Assembly (NCBI GenBank): GCA_964533965.1
Contig: CAZHNN010000004.1
Coordinates: forward strand, 1 to 64,000
Source: RGIG3178 sp964533965
GTDB lineage: Bacteria; Bacillota; Clostridia; Christensenellales; QAND01
Direction of reading: 5' to 3'
DNA length: 64,000 nt
Positions 62,067 to 64,000 of this stretch are shown piece by piece. The notes under the pieces were generated by a model. The model made no database searches. It was not told the DNA's origin and worked only from the letters and a program-made list of their open reading frames with translations. The number at the start of each line of letters is the position of its first letter. Position 1 is the first letter of the stretch. Position numbers and translations under genes: made by a program.

Positions 62067-62785
62067 CGGTCATCCAAGCAAAAGGCGTCCATTTTCAGAC
62101 GCTCAACGATCAGATCCGCCAATGCACGGACAGCGAGATAAAGCTTGAAAACGTGCTGGGGCAGCGGTATATCGCCAGCGGGCTAAGCGACAAGCGCATC
62201 GATATCTACGGTACGCCCGGCAACGCGCTCGCGGCGTACTGCGACGGATGCGACATCAACGTGTACGGAAACGCGCAGGATGCGCTGGGTGATACGATGA
62301 ACGAAGGTACCGTCATCATCTACGGCAGCGCCGGTGATACAGTGGGATACGGCATGCGCGGCGGCAAGATCTTCATAAGAGACACGGTAGGATACCGTGC
62401 GGGCATCCATATGAAGGCGTACCAGAATAAAATACCGGTCGTGGTGATAGGGAAAACGGCTGGCAGCTTCTTGGGCGAGTACCAGGCAGGCGGCACCATT
62501 ATCGTGCTGGGGCTTGGTCAGGAAGGCATCCCGATCGGCGGTTTCTGCGGAACGGGCATGCACGGCGGGCGCATCTTCATTCGCACCGATGCCATGCCGG
62601 AGGATCTGCCCAAGCAGATCACATCCAAAAAGGCGACGGCGGAGGATCTTAAGGCCATCCGCGCCGATGTGGAAAAGTTCTGCGCCTATTTTGGAGAAGA
62701 CGCTGACAAGGTGATGGATCATACCTTCTTCGTGTTAACGCCGAATAGCGCCAATCCCTATAAACAGATGTACACCTATATCTAG
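62063..62785 (+). CDS. Glutamate synthase, GXGXG structural subunit
   Basis: The 240-residue protein is a right-handed beta-helix of the GltB C-terminal type, recognised by repeated G-x-x-G strands: GTPGNALAAYC, GNAQDALGDTMNEG, GSAGDTVGYGMRGG and GKTAGSFLGEYQAGG, followed by GGFCGTGMHGGRIFIR. It is structural, lining the ammonia channel. The ATGA overlap with the flavoprotein gene couples it to the operon, completing a five-gene split glutamate synthase. Confidence 0.94.
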   Translation: MTVIQAKGVHFQTLNDQIRQCTDSEIKLENVLGQRYIASGLSDKRIDIYGTPGNALAAYCDGCDINVYGNAQDALGDTMNEGTVIIYGSAGDTVGYGMRGGKIFIRDTVGYRAGIHMKAYQNKIPVVVIGKTAGSFLGEYQAGGTIIVLGLGQEGIPIGGFCGTGMHGGRIFIRTDAMPEDLPKQITSKKATAEDLKAIRADVEKFCAYFGEDADKVMDHTFFVLTPNSANPYKQMYTYI

Positions 62786-62838
62786 TCCGAAAGAACTCTG
62801 CTTTTTGTCGGACACAATGGTTTCGCAAGCTATTGGTG

Positions 62839-62890
62839 CAAATCTGACGCGTAAGCCAAAACTCTGTTTTGGCGGTAATCGTCAGATTTG
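62839..62890. repeat. Palindrome CAAATCTGACG...CGTCAGATTTG, copy 2
   Basis: An 11-bp outer stem encloses a second stem (GCCAAAAC / GTTTTGGC). The outer stem contains the same 9 bases as the palindrome at 36861-36889. It lies in the 316-bp gap before the type I GS gene; TGCAGGCGGTGCGAG at 62954-62968 also occurs at 31092. Nothing else was recognised in this gap except the GS ribosome-binding site. Confidence 0.7.
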
Positions 62891-63101
62891 GCCGGCCGCA
62901 GACGGCAATCCTAACGATTGAAAAGCATAACAGCGTACCGCTGCAGTATGAAATGCAGGCGGTGCGAGACTTGTGAATAAACCATTCTGTTCGCGACCAC
63001 AAGGGGGATTCAATCCCCCTTCTTTCAAATTAGCCGTGAATGTCGTCAGATGACACATTGTAGCATCGGTGGTATAGTAAGGATGTCAAGGAGGTGCAGG
63101 T

Positions 63102-64000
63102 ATGGACTACACCGTAGCGGAAGTACTGCAATTCGTCGAAGAAAACGATGTCAAATTCATTCGTCTGGCATTCTGCGACCTGTTTGGTACGCTCAAGAAC
63201 ATCGCCATCATGAAGACCGAATTGCCTCGCGCGTTCGAATGCGGTATCTCCTTTGATGCATCCGCTGTCAAAGGCTTCATGAATGTGGATGAAGGCGATC
63301 TGTTGTTGATCCCCGACCCGTCCACGCTCTCTGTGCTGCCATGGCGCCCGCAACAGGGAAGAGTGGTCAGGCTGTTCTGCGATATCTACCACAGCGACGG
63401 CCGCTCCTTTGAAGGCGACGGGCGGCAAGTACTGCAAAAGAGCACCAAAAGGCTTTCCGATATGGGTTTGGACTGTATGGTCGGCCCCGAGTGTGAATTC
63501 TATATGTTCGAACTGGATGACAACGGGGAACCCACCAAAAAACCCCAGGACAATGCGGGTTATTTCGATGTTGCACCCAAGGACAAGGGCGAGAACGTTC
63601 GCCGGGAGATATGTCTTTTTATGGAAGAGATGGGATTACGTCCCGAAAGCTCCAGCCATAAACAAGGTCCCGGGCAAAACGAGGTGGATTTCCGCTTTTC
63701 CGATGCGTTGACGTCGGCGGATCACACCATCATCTTCAAGAGTGTGGTCAAGTCGGTTGCGACACGAAACGGACTGTTTGCGTCCTTCATGCCCAAGCCA
63801 ATTGCGAACAAGAGCGGCAGCGGGTTCCATATCAATCTGTCGTTGCAAAAGGGCGGAAAAAACCTGTTCCAGGCAGGGGCAGAAGGCCATGAGCTGGCAG
63901 AGCATTTCATCGCGGGGATATTGCGCTATGTCCGAGAAATGACATTGTTCTTCAATCCGATCACCAATTCATATACAAGATTTGGCCAGTTTGAAGCGCC
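63102..64000 (+). CDS. glnA: Glutamine synthetase type I, N-terminal part (cut by window end)
   Basis: An open frame of at least 299 codons starts at ATG 63102 behind AAGGAGGTG (63089-63096) and continues past the window end. It has FIRLAFCDLFGTLKN (about 19-33), GISFDASAVKGF, the ATP/metal site GPECEFYMF (about 129-137), FDVAPKDKGENVRREI, GPGQNEVDF and SGSGFHINLS (His substrate loop). It is the ~440-residue GSI-alpha type. It follows the split glutamate synthase operon, giving the window two unrelated GS enzymes. Confidence 0.93.
   Translation, partial: MDYTVAEVLQFVEENDVKFIRLAFCDLFGTLKNIAIMKTELPRAFECGISFDASAVKGFMNVDEGDLLLIPDPSTLSVLPWRPQQGRVVRLFCDIYHSDGRSFEGDGRQVLQKSTKRLSDMGLDCMVGPECEFYMFELDDNGEPTKKPQDNAGYFDVAPKDKGENVRREICLFMEEMGLRPESSSHKQGPGQNEVDFRFSDALTSADHTIIFKSVVKSVATRNGLFASFMPKPIANKSGSGFHINLSLQKGGKNLFQAGAEGHELAEHFIAGILRYVREMTLFFNPITNSYTRFGQFEA

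Overview
The window looks like the replication-origin region of a low-oxygen member of the Bacillota, most likely the class Clostridia. The supports are a dnaA-oriC-dnaN block with remB, recF, gyrB and gyrA nearby, a RicT (YaaT) gene in a tmk-holB-ricT-trmN6-rsmI run, pyruvate formate-lyase with its activase, a DUF1667-type glycerol-3-phosphate oxidation cluster, a type III glutamine synthetase, a split glutamate synthase and FeoAB. The species cannot be named from the sequence. Most genes have GC-rich third positions. A few stretches (about 570-1680, 17080-17640, 41690-42770) are clearly AT-richer.

Layout. 1-365: 3' end of 23S rRNA, a 5S gene and its hairpin. 452-1796: a ~115-bp sequence present twice in inverted orientation, enclosing a decayed second 5S copy and an AT-rich membrane-protein gene. 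1937-8661: a plus-strand run (PLP decarboxylase, HAD phosphatase, tmk, holB, ricT, ferredoxin, cdd, trmN6, rsmI). 8662-10526: dnaA flanked by DnaA-box clusters; the downstream one carries a DnaA-trio unwinding element. 10527-15313: dnaN, a short collagen-motif protein and a three-gene glycerol-3-phosphate dehydrogenase cluster. 15415-19448 (minus): a fused PTS IIC-IID permease, a MerR-type regulator and a TupA-like lipoprotein. 19582-22016: malic enzyme and LarA-type lactate racemase. 22148-29189: a frameshifted small gene, recF (minus), remB, gyrB, a small membrane protein, gyrA and a MoaD/ThiS-like protein. 29256-38353: carbonic anhydrase, uppP, ychF, an O-antigen-ligase-like protein, a TRIC-family channel, a lipoprotein with a structured leader, an unusual iron-type alcohol dehydrogenase and a YcaQ-like protein. 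38444-49052: P-loop ATPase, typA, an orphan membrane protein, mntP, a two-component system with a beta-propeller lipoprotein, a VanY-type carboxypeptidase, a ComFB-like protein and a Nudix hydrolase. 49098-54966: pflBA behind a ZTP (pfl-motif) riboswitch, then feoA-feoB and a Cys-rich FeoB-associated peptide. 55373-64000: ammonium assimilation, with type III GS divergent from a five-gene glutamate synthase operon, followed by a type I GS cut by the window end.

How the parts work together. The right half describes anaerobic carbon and nitrogen metabolism: malate and lactate interconversion, formate production under control of a purine/folate-stress riboswitch, ferrous iron uptake for the many Fe-S proteins, and GS/GOGAT nitrogen assimilation with both divergent leaders starting in attenuator-like hairpins. 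The most unusual items are the inverted-repeat cassette with a 5S relic, the head-on orientation of rRNA and housekeeping genes relative to the predicted origin, the IIC-IID fusion with a MerR-type 19-bp-spacer promoter, an iron-ADH homologue lacking two metal ligands, and the paired GS/GOGAT leaders. No CRISPR array, prophage, complete insertion sequence or tRNA was found.
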